Source: an uncultured Spirochaetaceae bacterium (GTDB lineage Bacteria > Spirochaetota > Spirochaetia > Treponematales > Treponemataceae). Taken from it: a stretch of 41,396 bases of DNA. The notes below the pieces were generated by a model, which was given only the letters and a program-made list of their open reading frames with translations, did not search any database and was not told where the DNA came from. The first letter of the stretch is position 1. Each line of letters starts with the position of its first letter. The stretch lies in contig CACZPR010000115.1 in NCBI GenBank assembly GCA_902783155.1, positions 1 through 41,396 on the forward strand, given 5' to 3'. Position numbers and translations under genes: made by a program. Of the stretch, positions 8,193 through 15,670 are shown piece after piece.

Positions 8193-10016
8193 CTATCTGG
8201 TCTTTTTCTTTCCGCCCTTGAATTTGAGAACATTCTTGTTGACCGCCGGAGTGTTCTTTTCAATCTCCAGACGCTTTTTCTTCATGGTCGCGTTAATCAC
8301 AAGCTGCTGTCCAATCTGGAAAATGTTGCTGGCTGTCCAGTAAAGAAGAAGTCCGCTCGGTACATTGTAGAACAGGAAGAAGAAAATCACCGGAAGACCG
8401 TACATCATAAAGACCATCTGTCCCTTGCTCTGTGACGCTCCCGAACCAAACTGGGTTATCTTTCCATTAAACAGCTGGGAAACCAAGTAGATTATTGGAA
8501 GTATTCTCAAATGGTTCTGAGTGAATGTCGAGATGAGAGGAATGTTCTTTTCCCAAGAGAAAACGCTGTCACCAACGGAAAGGTCATCAATCCATCCCTT
8601 GACAAATGTTGCTCCACGGAACTCAAAGTAGTTGTTGAACACATTGTAAAGCGCAATCAATATGAACATCTGGAGAATCATAGGAAGACATCCAGAAACA
8701 GGGTTATAGCCAGCTTCTTTGTAAAGTTTTGATGTCTCCTCGCTGAGTTTTGCCTTGTTGTCCTTGTACTTTTCCTGAATCTCCTTCATCCTTGGCTGGA
8801 GCTGCTGCATTTTGAGAGTTCCCATCGCGCTCTTTCGGCTGAGTGGGAAAAGCAGGAGCCTAAGAATGATTGTCAAAATGATGATTGAGACACCCCAGTT
8901 CTTGACAAGTTTCTGAATCATCTCAAGTCCCCATTTCAGAGGAATTTCTATAAATGTGAAGAATCCGCTTGTCTGGAGAGCCTGGTTGAATTTTGCGTTG
9001 GACAGACCCCATGTGTTGCTGTCTGCCTTGCTGTATTTGTTAAGTTCCGACTCACTTCTTGGTCCAATGTAGACATAGTAGACATCCTGCACTGTCGCAA
9101 GGGAGCCACCTTCGATTGGACTTCTTGATAAGAAGGCCTGGGAATTCATGTAGTCGCTTTCGCTCTTTGTTGAAGTCCTGACATTGGCAGTCATTTTTGA
9201 AGGATCCTCTGGTTTTACAAGGATTCCAAAATATTTTCCACCAACGCCCGCCCATTCATAAGGCTTGTTGTACTCTTTGTCAGAAAGACCCTTGTTCACA
9301 CGCTTTTTGTCAGCATAGGCAAGATACTGGCGCACCTCGTAGCGGTTCTTTTTGTCGTAGTGTGGTCCAATCTGCGGGGAGGTCCTGATTGTGTATGCCG
9401 CATCGTTTATGTTCAGACCGTTTTTGTCATAAGTCTTGATACCAATTCCCAGCTTGAAAACATATTCGTTTGGTTGAAATTCGTATCTCTTCAGCAAAGT
9501 GATTCTGTGTGGAATTCCAAGATAGTCCTTAACCTCGAAGTCCCTTGTGAACACGATGGTGTTTTCATTTTCCTGCTTGACATTGAAAACTTCATTGACT
9601 ATTAACGAGTTGGAATCACCAAAGGCCAAGGCAAATGCCCTGTTGGTGTCTGTCACATTGTCAACCATCTGTACACCTTTGCCAGTGTCCTTGTCGATAT
9701 GGTCCAGAAGTGTGTAGCTAATCAGGTCTCCACCTCTGTTTGTAAAAACAGCCTCAACCTTGTCGGTCTTGATTGTGTACTGCTGTTCGGGAATGTACTC
9801 CTCGACCACCGTTGTATCGCCGCTAGAATATGTGGAGATAGATTCATCAACAGATTTTGCGACTTCCGCCTGTTTTTGCTGCTGAATCTCCTGCTCTATT
9901 CTCTGCTTTTCCGCCGCCGCCTGCTGTTTGGGGAGAAAAACTGTAAACTCAAGCACCATAGATGCTATCAAAACAACCGCACTAAGTAAAATAGCTATGA
10001 TGGTATTTCTTTCCAT
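8193..10016 (-). CDS. yidC: Membrane protein insertase YidC
   Basis: The 607-residue protein inserts and folds inner-membrane proteins alone or with SecYEG. TM1 lies at about 7-25. A long periplasmic P1 domain (about 50-350) follows, as in Gram-negative YidC. The conserved five-helix core runs from about 365 to 585, with PLSRKSAMGTLKMQQLQPRM marking the cytoplasmic C1 loop and NPVSGCLPMILQMFILIALY the third core helix. The C-terminus is strongly basic (KFKGGKKKTR), a feature associated with ribosome binding. It lies between yidD and jag in the classic rpmH-rnpA-yidD-yidC-jag order. Confidence 0.96.
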   Translation of the reverse strand: MERNTIIAILLSAVVLIASMVLEFTVFLPKQQAAAEKQRIEQEIQQQKQAEVAKSVDESISTYSSGDTTVVEEYIPEQQYTIKTDKVEAVFTNRGGDLISYTLLDHIDKDTGKGVQMVDNVTDTNRAFALAFGDSNSLIVNEVFNVKQENENTIVFTRDFEVKDYLGIPHRITLLKRYEFQPNEYVFKLGIGIKTYDKNGLNINDAAYTIRTSPQIGPHYDKKNRYEVRQYLAYADKKRVNKGLSDKEYNKPYEWAGVGGKYFGILVKPEDPSKMTANVRTSTKSESDYMNSQAFLSRSPIEGGSLATVQDVYYVYIGPRSESELNKYSKADSNTWGLSNAKFNQALQTSGFFTFIEIPLKWGLEMIQKLVKNWGVSIIILTIILRLLLFPLSRKSAMGTLKMQQLQPRMKEIQEKYKDNKAKLSEETSKLYKEAGYNPVSGCLPMILQMFILIALYNVFNNYFEFRGATFVKGWIDDLSVGDSVFSWEKNIPLISTFTQNHLRILPIIYLVSQLFNGKITQFGSGASQSKGQMVFMMYGLPVIFFFLFYNVPSGLLLYWTASNIFQIGQQLVINATMKKKRLEIEKNTPAVNKNVLKFKGGKKKTR

Positions 10017-10046
10017 AGTAGATTTTCCTTTTAAGTTTTTGTTAAA

Positions 10047-10298
10047 TCAATCCGGGACGGGATCGTAGCCACCTTCATGCAAAGGATTGCAGCGAAGAAT
10101 CCGTCTCACGGAAAGATACAGACCTTTTACGGGACCATGCTTTTTGAGTGCCTCCAGCGCATATTGAGAACAGGTTGGTGTATATCTGCAACATGGCGGA
10201 AAAAGAGGGGAAATGAAAACTTGATAAAATCGTATTAGAAGACTAAAGAATTTTACAAAAAAATCCCTCAGTCCTTTAATAAACCAGCCTTTTGACAT
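10047..10298 (-). CDS. yidD: Membrane protein insertion efficiency factor YidD
   Basis: The 83-residue protein has the YidD signature: an amphipathic N-terminus ([19 protein letters not shown]) followed by [19 protein letters not shown] and [17 protein letters not shown]. The family is a membrane-associated helper of YidC-mediated insertion. Its start overlaps the end of rnpA by 31 bp, the arrangement normally seen, so translation is probably coupled. Confidence 0.95.
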   Translation of the reverse strand: MSKGWFIKGLRDFFVKFFSLLIRFYQVFISPLFPPCCRYTPTCSQYALEALKKHGPVKGLYLSVRRILRCNPLHEGGYDPVPD

Positions 10299-10630
10299 AA
10301 TATTCTAAATTTTTCACACCGCGATAGGAACGAGTCATTTCCGGGGTAGACCAACAAAAGCATGTCGTAGCCGGTGTTCAGGTGTGTTTTAAAAAAACGA
10401 TATGCCTCACGGCTATAGCGTTTTGATCTGTTTCTTTGAACAGCATTGCCATACCCGCGCGGAAGAGGAAAACCGATTCTGTTAAAGTTTCGGTCGTTCA
10501 GCATATAGAAGAGTTTGGCTCCGAAAACGCTGACTTTCTTTCCCGTCTTAAAAAGTTTCTGGATGTCAGCAGGACGTTTTATATGCTCGTCGCGTGTAAA
10601 ACGTCCTGTTTTTAACAAGTCTGCTTCCAT
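10268..10630 (-). CDS. rnpA: Ribonuclease P protein component
   Basis: RnpA is the protein subunit of RNase P, which matures tRNA 5' ends with the rnpB RNA. I place the start at ATG 10630 (120 residues), because the family begins shortly before the FTRDEHIKR segment; a TTG at 10651 would add seven residues. The family RNA-binding motif appears as [18 protein letters not shown] (usual form AVKRNRIKRxxRE), slightly divergent in its second half. It lies between rpmH and yidD and overlaps yidD. Confidence 0.93.
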   Translation of the reverse strand: MEADLLKTGRFTRDEHIKRPADIQKLFKTGKKVSVFGAKLFYMLNDRNFNRIGFPLPRGYGNAVQRNRSKRYSREAYRFFKTHLNTGYDMLLLVYPGNDSFLSRCEKFRILCQKAGLLKD

Positions 10631-10657
10631 CCCGCAATAAAAATCCTGCAAAAAAAA

Positions 10658-10843
10658 TTACATCTTTGCAGTCTGGTTGCGACCATTCTGGTAAGGCTTT
10701 TTCTCATCAGAAACAGTCAGCTTCCAGCGGCCCTTTGCTCTGCGGCGAGAAAGAACCATACGGCCACCACGGGTCTTCATGCGAGCGCGGAATCCAAATT
10801 TTCTATTGCGCTTGACTTTACTTGGTTGATATGTACGTAACAT
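10658..10843 (-). CDS. rpmH: 50S ribosomal protein L34 with C-terminal extension
   Basis: The 61-residue protein starts with [20 protein letters not shown] and contains [19 protein letters not shown], the L34 signature. A typical L34 has 44-50 residues. As I recall, treponemal forms carry a short tail ([10 protein letters not shown]), and here a further 10 residues follow ([10 protein letters not shown]). A GGAG site lies about 10 bp before the ATG. A 63-bp gap separates it from dciA, and a separate promoter may lie there. Confidence 0.95.
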   Translation of the reverse strand: MLRTYQPSKVKRNRKFGFRARMKTRGGRMVLSRRRAKGRWKLTVSDEKKPYQNGRNQTAKM

Positions 10844-10906
10844 AATGAACGACTCCTATCTTAAAAAATAATTTCCCAAATTACAGTAGTAGAGGTCATA
10901 TTATCA

Positions 10907-11470
10907 TTATTCTTTTGATTTGGTCAACATACTGTTTTTCAAATCTGCAAAAATTTCTGCCAATTCCGGGGGAAGTTCATCGGTTTTATATGATTTTTGA
11001 GCATTTTGTAGGGGAATATTCGCCCGGCTCAGATTTTTTTCTTCAGTTTCAATCCTTTTTTCGATATTCGCCCGCACAATTTTTTCTCTTTCACCCGAAC
11101 CGGAACTTTCTTCACGGTTTCCCCTTAGCTTGAAGGCAATGGAATTTATGTTCGCGTCTGGAACGGACATCTGCATTCCCTTTAAGATAAATTTTTTGTG
11201 GAACTGGAGCAACGAAATCCACCCCGGATGGTCGGCTTCAACCAAAAGCATTCCGTTTTTCAAATCAACAACGCGGCTGTGGTCAATAAGATTTTGTCCC
11301 TCGTTCGGATTCATCTCCGGGTTCACGGATTTTATTCTGGACAGAACGTTTCTCCACGACTCGACAATTTTGTTTGCAGACCTGGACCCTTCCACGCTGA
11401 TGTTTTCAAAAGTCCTGTGGATAAGCTCGTTTATGTTCACAATGTCTTCATTCATTTTGATTCCGTCCAT
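10907..11470 (-). CDS. dciA: DUF721 protein, DciA-like replicative helicase loader
   Basis: The 187-residue protein has a DUF721/DciA domain in its first 110 residues, including the motif LVEADHPGWISLLQFHKKFI (family pattern Trp-x3-Leu before a basic helix). DciA binds and loads DnaB helicase in bacteria that lack DnaC or DnaI; that role is inferred here from the domain and from its place after recF at the origin. The C-terminal part is charged and low-complexity. The start could be ATG 11470, overlapping recF by 19 bp, or the in-frame ATG at 11455; neither has a strong ribosome binding site. Confidence 0.8.
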   Translation of the reverse strand: MDGIKMNEDIVNINELIHRTFENISVEGSRSANKIVESWRNVLSRIKSVNPEMNPNEGQNLIDHSRVVDLKNGMLLVEADHPGWISLLQFHKKFILKGMQMSVPDANINSIAFKLRGNREESSGSGEREKIVRANIEKRIETEEKNLSRANIPLQNAQKSYKTDELPPELAEIFADLKNSMLTKSKE

Positions 11471-12549
11471 GAACCGTTTTCAATTTTGTAAACTCTGGTT
11501 GTCTCATGCCTGTAGTTTTCATAAGGCTCCCCGGGAAGAAAGGTGCAGAAAAGCTGGTCATAATCAGGAAGCATTGCAGTAAGCCTCTTTCTTTTTTCCG
11601 GGTCAAGCTCCAAAAGAACGTCGTCCATAAGAAGAACCGGTTTTTTTCCTGTCACCTGAGTGTAGAAAACTGCCTGCGCCGTCCTCAAAACCAGAGCAAC
11701 AAGCCGCCTCTGTCCGGTTGATGCGGTCGGAATAAACTGTACCCCGTCTTTTATAAATACAATTCTGTCCCTGTGCGGACCTGTCATCGTTGTTCCCAGA
11801 CTTCTTTCGACATCCCTCTTGCTTTTGACAAGCTCCATGATTTCATCAATATTCGGAAGAGAAGCCTCGTCCTGACTTTTCCACGACGGAAGATAGCGGA
11901 TATTCACTCCGGCAATGCCAGACACATTTTCGTACATCTTCTCGAAAATCTGGTTGAACTGAAAAACAGCGTCCTTACGTTTTTTCTGGATTTCAAGTCC
12001 GTTCATTATAAGCTGGATGTCGTAGGTATCAAAAAGCTCGTATTTTTTTTCTTTGAGGCACAGGTTTCTGTTTTTAAGAATCCTTCTGTAGCGGCGCAGC
12101 ACATCGATATACATCACATCGTACATACTCAGGGACTGGTCCAAAAAAAAGCGTCGTCTTTCGGGACTTCCCTCGGCAAAATCCAAATCGTCATGGCTGT
12201 AGAGTACGCAGGGCATTGTGTTAATAAGTTCCTTGCGGTCGTGGATAATTTTACCGTCCTTTTCGATTTTTTTGTGACCATTTTCAATAACTATAAAGGT
12301 TGTGTGGACATTTCCATTTTCTTCCCGGTAGATTGTCCTGAGGCTCATCGATTTTTCACCGTTTTTTATGAGTTCGGAATCTGTATGTGTCCTGAAAGAT
12401 GAGGCATAGGAAGAGTAGTACAGGGCTTCCAGAAGATTGCTTTTTCCCTGTCCGTTTTCGCCCGTAAAATAGACCTCCTTTGAAAGAAGGTCCATGGGCT
12501 TGTTCAAGAGGTTTCTGAAATTTACTGGAGAGAGAGAAAGAAACGGCAC
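11452..12549 (-). CDS. recF: DNA replication and repair protein RecF
   Basis: RecF is an SMC-like ATPase that helps load RecA at gaps. The 365-residue protein has Walker A GENGQGKSN at 30-38. The ABC-type signature lies in the STGQRRLVALVLRTAQA region, and Walker B is PVLLMDDVLLELD. The start is a GTG at 12549 whose first base is the last base of the dnaN TAG stop, so recF translation is coupled to dnaN. Its 3' end overlaps dciA. Confidence 0.95.
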   Translation of the reverse strand: MPFLSLSPVNFRNLLNKPMDLLSKEVYFTGENGQGKSNLLEALYYSSYASSFRTHTDSELIKNGEKSMSLRTIYREENGNVHTTFIVIENGHKKIEKDGKIIHDRKELINTMPCVLYSHDDLDFAEGSPERRRFFLDQSLSMYDVMYIDVLRRYRRILKNRNLCLKEKKYELFDTYDIQLIMNGLEIQKKRKDAVFQFNQIFEKMYENVSGIAGVNIRYLPSWKSQDEASLPNIDEIMELVKSKRDVERSLGTTMTGPHRDRIVFIKDGVQFIPTASTGQRRLVALVLRTAQAVFYTQVTGKKPVLLMDDVLLELDPEKRKRLTAMLPDYDQLFCTFLPGEPYENYRHETTRVYKIENGSWTESK

Positions 12550-13673
12550 TATTCTTTATGCATCGGCATGATTATATGGAAATAATCGGCTGCGGGTTCG
12601 GGACGCATTGTTACCTGCTTCAGCTCCTCGGTGAATTCAAACGTAATCTTTTCGGTCGGGATTACCTTAAGAGGCTCGTCCACATAGCGGTAGTTAAACG
12701 CAAGCGTGCAGCTCTGTCCGGCATACTCACAAGGGATTTCCTCATCCGCGCTTCCCATGTCAGACTGAGGTGAAGTAATCTTAAGAATTCCGTCGCTCAC
12801 TTCAAAATAAATGCGTCCGGCTTTTTTGTCCACCATGAGTGCCACACGCTTCAGTGCATTGACCAAATCTTCTTTGTGTACCTGGAAAGAATAAAGCTGG
12901 TTTTCAGGGATGACCCTGTTATAGTTCGGGAACTGTCCTTCAAGAAGAACCGAACCAAATTTGTAGTTGCCGAATCTAAAGAAAATCATCTTGTCAACAA
13001 CGGCAATGGAAATGTTTCCTTCATCCGGTGCACGCTTGGAGATTATGTTCAGAATCTTCGGCGGAATAATAACGGCGGGGAAGTCGCTCACACCGGCCAA
13101 AAGATTTTTTGAGGCAAAGCTGAGTCTTCTTCCGTCGGTGGCAACCAAAATCAGATTGTCGCCATTTTTTTCAAAGAATACTCCGTTCATAAAGAGGCGC
13201 GTAATGTCGTCGCTGACCGCAAATGATGTCTGTTCAATCATCTCCTTGATGTCCTTGGATGGAACGTCAAAATAAGGAACATTGTCTGCGGAACTAAAAT
13301 CCGGGAATTTATCAACGGACATACTCTTAATCTGGAATTTGATTTTCTTTGTGAGAGGTTTGATTATGACCGTTATTGCCTGGTCGCTTCCATTTTCTAT
13401 AGGCTGGTTGAATTCAATCTCACCTTCAGGAAGTGATGTAAGTATTCCCATGAATTTGTCGCAGTAAATTGTGGTTTCGCCTTCCTCCTGAATTTGAACA
13501 GGAAGAGTTGTTTCAAAATTTACTTTGCTGTCGGTCGCTTTTATGGTCAATGAATTGTTATAGGCATAGAGCGCCACATTTGAACGGATTTCAGCAACCT
13601 GTTTGGTAGAAATGATTTCTTGGGCAATTGCAATTTCCCGAATCATGGCATCTTTATCAAAAGTAAATTTCAT
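12549..13673 (-). CDS. dnaN: DNA polymerase III beta subunit (sliding clamp)
   Basis: The 374-residue protein is the ring-shaped processivity clamp of DNA polymerase III, a homodimer with three similar domains per chain. Recognisable stretches are SVDKFPDFSS, ATDGRRLSFA, EGQFPNYNRVIP and the C-terminal IIMPMH, which is close to the usual PMRL end that contacts clamp-binding partners. It lies directly downstream of the origin and overlaps recF by one base. A GGAGG site lies 5 bp before the ATG. Confidence 0.97.
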   Translation of the reverse strand: MKFTFDKDAMIREIAIAQEIISTKQVAEIRSNVALYAYNNSLTIKATDSKVNFETTLPVQIQEEGETTIYCDKFMGILTSLPEGEIEFNQPIENGSDQAITVIIKPLTKKIKFQIKSMSVDKFPDFSSADNVPYFDVPSKDIKEMIEQTSFAVSDDITRLFMNGVFFEKNGDNLILVATDGRRLSFASKNLLAGVSDFPAVIIPPKILNIISKRAPDEGNISIAVVDKMIFFRFGNYKFGSVLLEGQFPNYNRVIPENQLYSFQVHKEDLVNALKRVALMVDKKAGRIYFEVSDGILKITSPQSDMGSADEEIPCEYAGQSCTLAFNYRYVDEPLKVIPTEKITFEFTEELKQVTMRPEPAADYFHIIMPMHKE

Positions 13674-13880
13674 ACATCCTCCAAATTTTCTAATCGGAAT
13701 CTACTATATCATTTTTTTTTATTATAAAACAGACCTAATTTTGTTATTTAATAAGAAAATTTTTTAACATAACCAGATTCAGTGTATAGTGATTTTTCAA
13801 GAAGGATTTTTACGGTTTGCATAAATATGCAGATTTCGTTTTTTGTTTCACAGACTCTAAATTTATAAATTTATAAATTT

Positions 13881-13898
13881 TAGTAGGAGTAATAATAA
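13881..13898 (+). promoter_or_regulatory. DnaA-trio tract
   Basis: The plus strand reads TAG TAG GAG TAA TAA TAA, so five of six triplets fit the trio pattern 5'-[T/A]A[G/A]-3' that DnaA contacts on single-stranded DNA. It lies between the DnaA-box side and the AT-rich side, with its 3' end towards the boxes, as in the basal unwinding system described for Bacillus subtilis. No good DnaA box lies directly next to it; the nearest candidate, GAATTCACA on the minus strand just to its right, has two mismatches. Confidence 0.6.
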
Positions 13899-13953
13899 GG
13901 ATTGTGAATTCATTGAATTCGTGGCTAAATCCTTGTAATAAAAGAACTTAGCT

Positions 13954-13962
13954 TGTGGAAAA
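13954..13962 (-). promoter_or_regulatory. DnaA box (origin)
   Basis: TTTTCCACA on the minus strand, one of two exact copies of this 9-mer in the spacer. It matches TTWTNCACA. Confidence 0.6.
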
Positions 13963-14022
13963 GTCTGTGGTTGGAATTCACAGGATAAGCACATTTGCAC
14001 AGGCCGATTGGAAATCAACTGC

Positions 14023-14031
14023 TTTTCCACA
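14023..14031 (+). promoter_or_regulatory. DnaA box (origin)
   Basis: TTTTCCACA on the plus strand, 56 bp from the end of dnaA and in inverted orientation to the copy at 13954. Confidence 0.6.
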
Positions 14032-14086
14032 GGATAGTATCAAATTCATAACAAAATGAGTTCAACGTGGTTTTCATGCTGGGAGT

Positions 14087-15529
14087 TTATTTTTTATAGT
14101 TTTTGATGTTTCTGATAAGCATCTGTATCGTGGAGTTCAGAACGGTGTCGGTTTTGAGCTGGTCCACGATTTTTTCATAGCTGTGGAGGATTGTGGTGTG
14201 GTCTTTTCCGCCAAATTCATTTCCAAGCTCCGGATATGAATAGTCGCAGAGTTCACGCGCAATATAGATTGCAACCTGACGCGGAATGAGGACTTTTTTT
14301 GAACGGTGCCGGCTCTTCAAATCTCCGATGGAAATATTGTAGTGTTCCGCAACAACTTTCTGGATTGTGTCTATCGTAACCGCTCCCATGGAAGGCTGGG
14401 TAATTGTGTCGCTAAGTTCCTTCTGGGCAATCTCCATTGTTACCGGCTTGTCAAGGAGTTCAGCGTAGGCGAGCATTTTTACAAGGCAGGACTCCAGTTC
14501 GCGCACGTTGTTCTGGACATTTTTTGCAATATAGTCAATCACGTCGTCGGGAATGGATTTTCCCATAATCTCCAGCTTTTTCTGGATGATTGCACACCTT
14601 GTCTCGTAGTTCGGCGGATTCAGGTTGACCGTCATGCCCTTGGAGAATCTGGTCTTGAGTCTTGCCGTTATGTCTTTCAGTTCGGACAATGGACGGTCGC
14701 ATGTAAAGACCATCTGGCTTTTGATTGCGTCCAGAGCCTCAAATGTATAGAAAAGTTCTTCCTGGGTCTGTGTTTTTCCCTGCAAAAAGTGGATGTCGTC
14801 CAGCAATAGCACATCTAGTTTTCTATATTTAGACTTAAATTTTTCGATGGCATTGTCTTTGAGTGACGACGTAAATTCGTTCGTGAAATTTTCTGCGGTC
14901 AGATAGCGGATTTTCACATCGCCGCCGTTTTTTTCGTAGATGTAGTTTCCGATTGCCTGCATCAAGTGAGTTTTTCCCAAACCGGAGTCGCCGTAAATCA
15001 AAAGCGGATTGTAAGCCTTTCCCGGATTTTCAGCCGCTGCCTGTGAAGCCTTGTATGCAAGTTCAGCATTTTCACCAAGAACAAAAGAGTCAAATGTAAA
15101 TTTGTCGTCCAGCTTGGTCTGTTTTTTGTGGATGTCGGGAACAGCTGGTTTTGGTGCAACAAAAGTTGGGGTGGCGGAAATTTTTGTTTCTGCCGGGGAT
15201 TCTTCGGTCTTTTGCGGCTCATTTTTTGGAGTAACAGATGTCGGTGATGACGGAACAACAAAAGAGTTTCGTGGAATGTGCTTTATGTTCACGTTCTGCC
15301 CTGTCATTTCAAATATTTTGGTCTGGACGGCCTCAACATATCCGCGCTGAACCATTGATTTCCACATGAATTCTGATGGAACAGAAACTGTTATTTCCGA
15401 AAGAGTGTCTTTTACGTATTCCATGTTGAACCAGAGCTTAAATTCGTCTTCCTGCCCCTTCTGTCTGTATTCTTCGTGGATTATATTTAAAACTTCATTC
15501 CAAAATGCCTGATAATTCTGTTCGCTCAT
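14087..15529 (-). CDS. dnaA: Chromosomal replication initiator protein DnaA
   Basis: DnaA binds DnaA boxes and melts the origin. The 480-residue protein has all four domains. Domain I covers about 1-80 and a variable linker rich in Pro, Thr and Lys covers about 85-140. The AAA+ domain has Walker A GDSGLGKT at 180-187 and Walker B LLLDDIHFL near 240. The C-terminal helix-turn-helix ends in GKDHTTILHS, close to the usual GRDHTTVLHA. It lies immediately upstream of the origin spacer. The start is ATG 15529, only 8 bp from a TATAAT box, with no ribosome binding site in between, so the transcript may be nearly leaderless. Confidence 0.97.
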   Translation of the reverse strand: MSEQNYQAFWNEVLNIIHEEYRQKGQEDEFKLWFNMEYVKDTLSEITVSVPSEFMWKSMVQRGYVEAVQTKIFEMTGQNVNIKHIPRNSFVVPSSPTSVTPKNEPQKTEESPAETKISATPTFVAPKPAVPDIHKKQTKLDDKFTFDSFVLGENAELAYKASQAAAENPGKAYNPLLIYGDSGLGKTHLMQAIGNYIYEKNGGDVKIRYLTAENFTNEFTSSLKDNAIEKFKSKYRKLDVLLLDDIHFLQGKTQTQEELFYTFEALDAIKSQMVFTCDRPLSELKDITARLKTRFSKGMTVNLNPPNYETRCAIIQKKLEIMGKSIPDDVIDYIAKNVQNNVRELESCLVKMLAYAELLDKPVTMEIAQKELSDTITQPSMGAVTIDTIQKVVAEHYNISIGDLKSRHRSKKVLIPRQVAIYIARELCDYSYPELGNEFGGKDHTTILHSYEKIVDQLKTDTVLNSTIQMLIRNIKNYKK

Positions 15530-15537
15530 AACGGTTC

Positions 15538-15567
15538 ATTATACCTTGTCTTGTATTTTTTCTTCAA
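15538..15567 (-). promoter_or_regulatory. dnaA promoter
   Basis: On the minus strand TTGAAG (15562-15567) and TATAAT (15538-15543) are separated by 18 bp. The -10 box ends 8 bp before the dnaA ATG, so transcription would start at or a base or two before the start codon. Confidence 0.65.
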
Positions 15568-15670
15568 TAAGTCTATAATTGATTTTTGAAAATTATTCTA
15601 TTATAGGGGATTCTGTTATCCGGGAAAAAATCGTCTTTTGGCGGTGCGGATGCTTAATAATGGTAAAAAA

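Larger units (their letters stand above)
13674..14086. other. Chromosomal replication origin (oriC), dnaA-dnaN spacer
   Basis: This 413-bp spacer has the bipartite layout expected of oriC. The dnaA side (about 13900-14040) holds DnaA-box-like sites: TTTTCCACA at 13954-13962 (-) and 14023-14031 (+), and ATTTGCACA at 13993-14001 with one mismatch. Next is a trio tract at 13881-13898. The dnaN side (about 13690-13880) is extremely AT-rich, with an 8-bp direct repeat AAATTTAT at 13858-13880, and fits a duplex unwinding element. Gene direction also switches here: genes to the left run minus, gyrB and gyrA run plus. GC skew was not calculated. Confidence 0.85.

Noticed and set aside
15579-15606. 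gyrB promoter (TTGATT and TTATAG, 16 bp apart)
   Set aside because: Both boxes are weak and other placements in this AT-rich spacer are equally good, so it was not listed.
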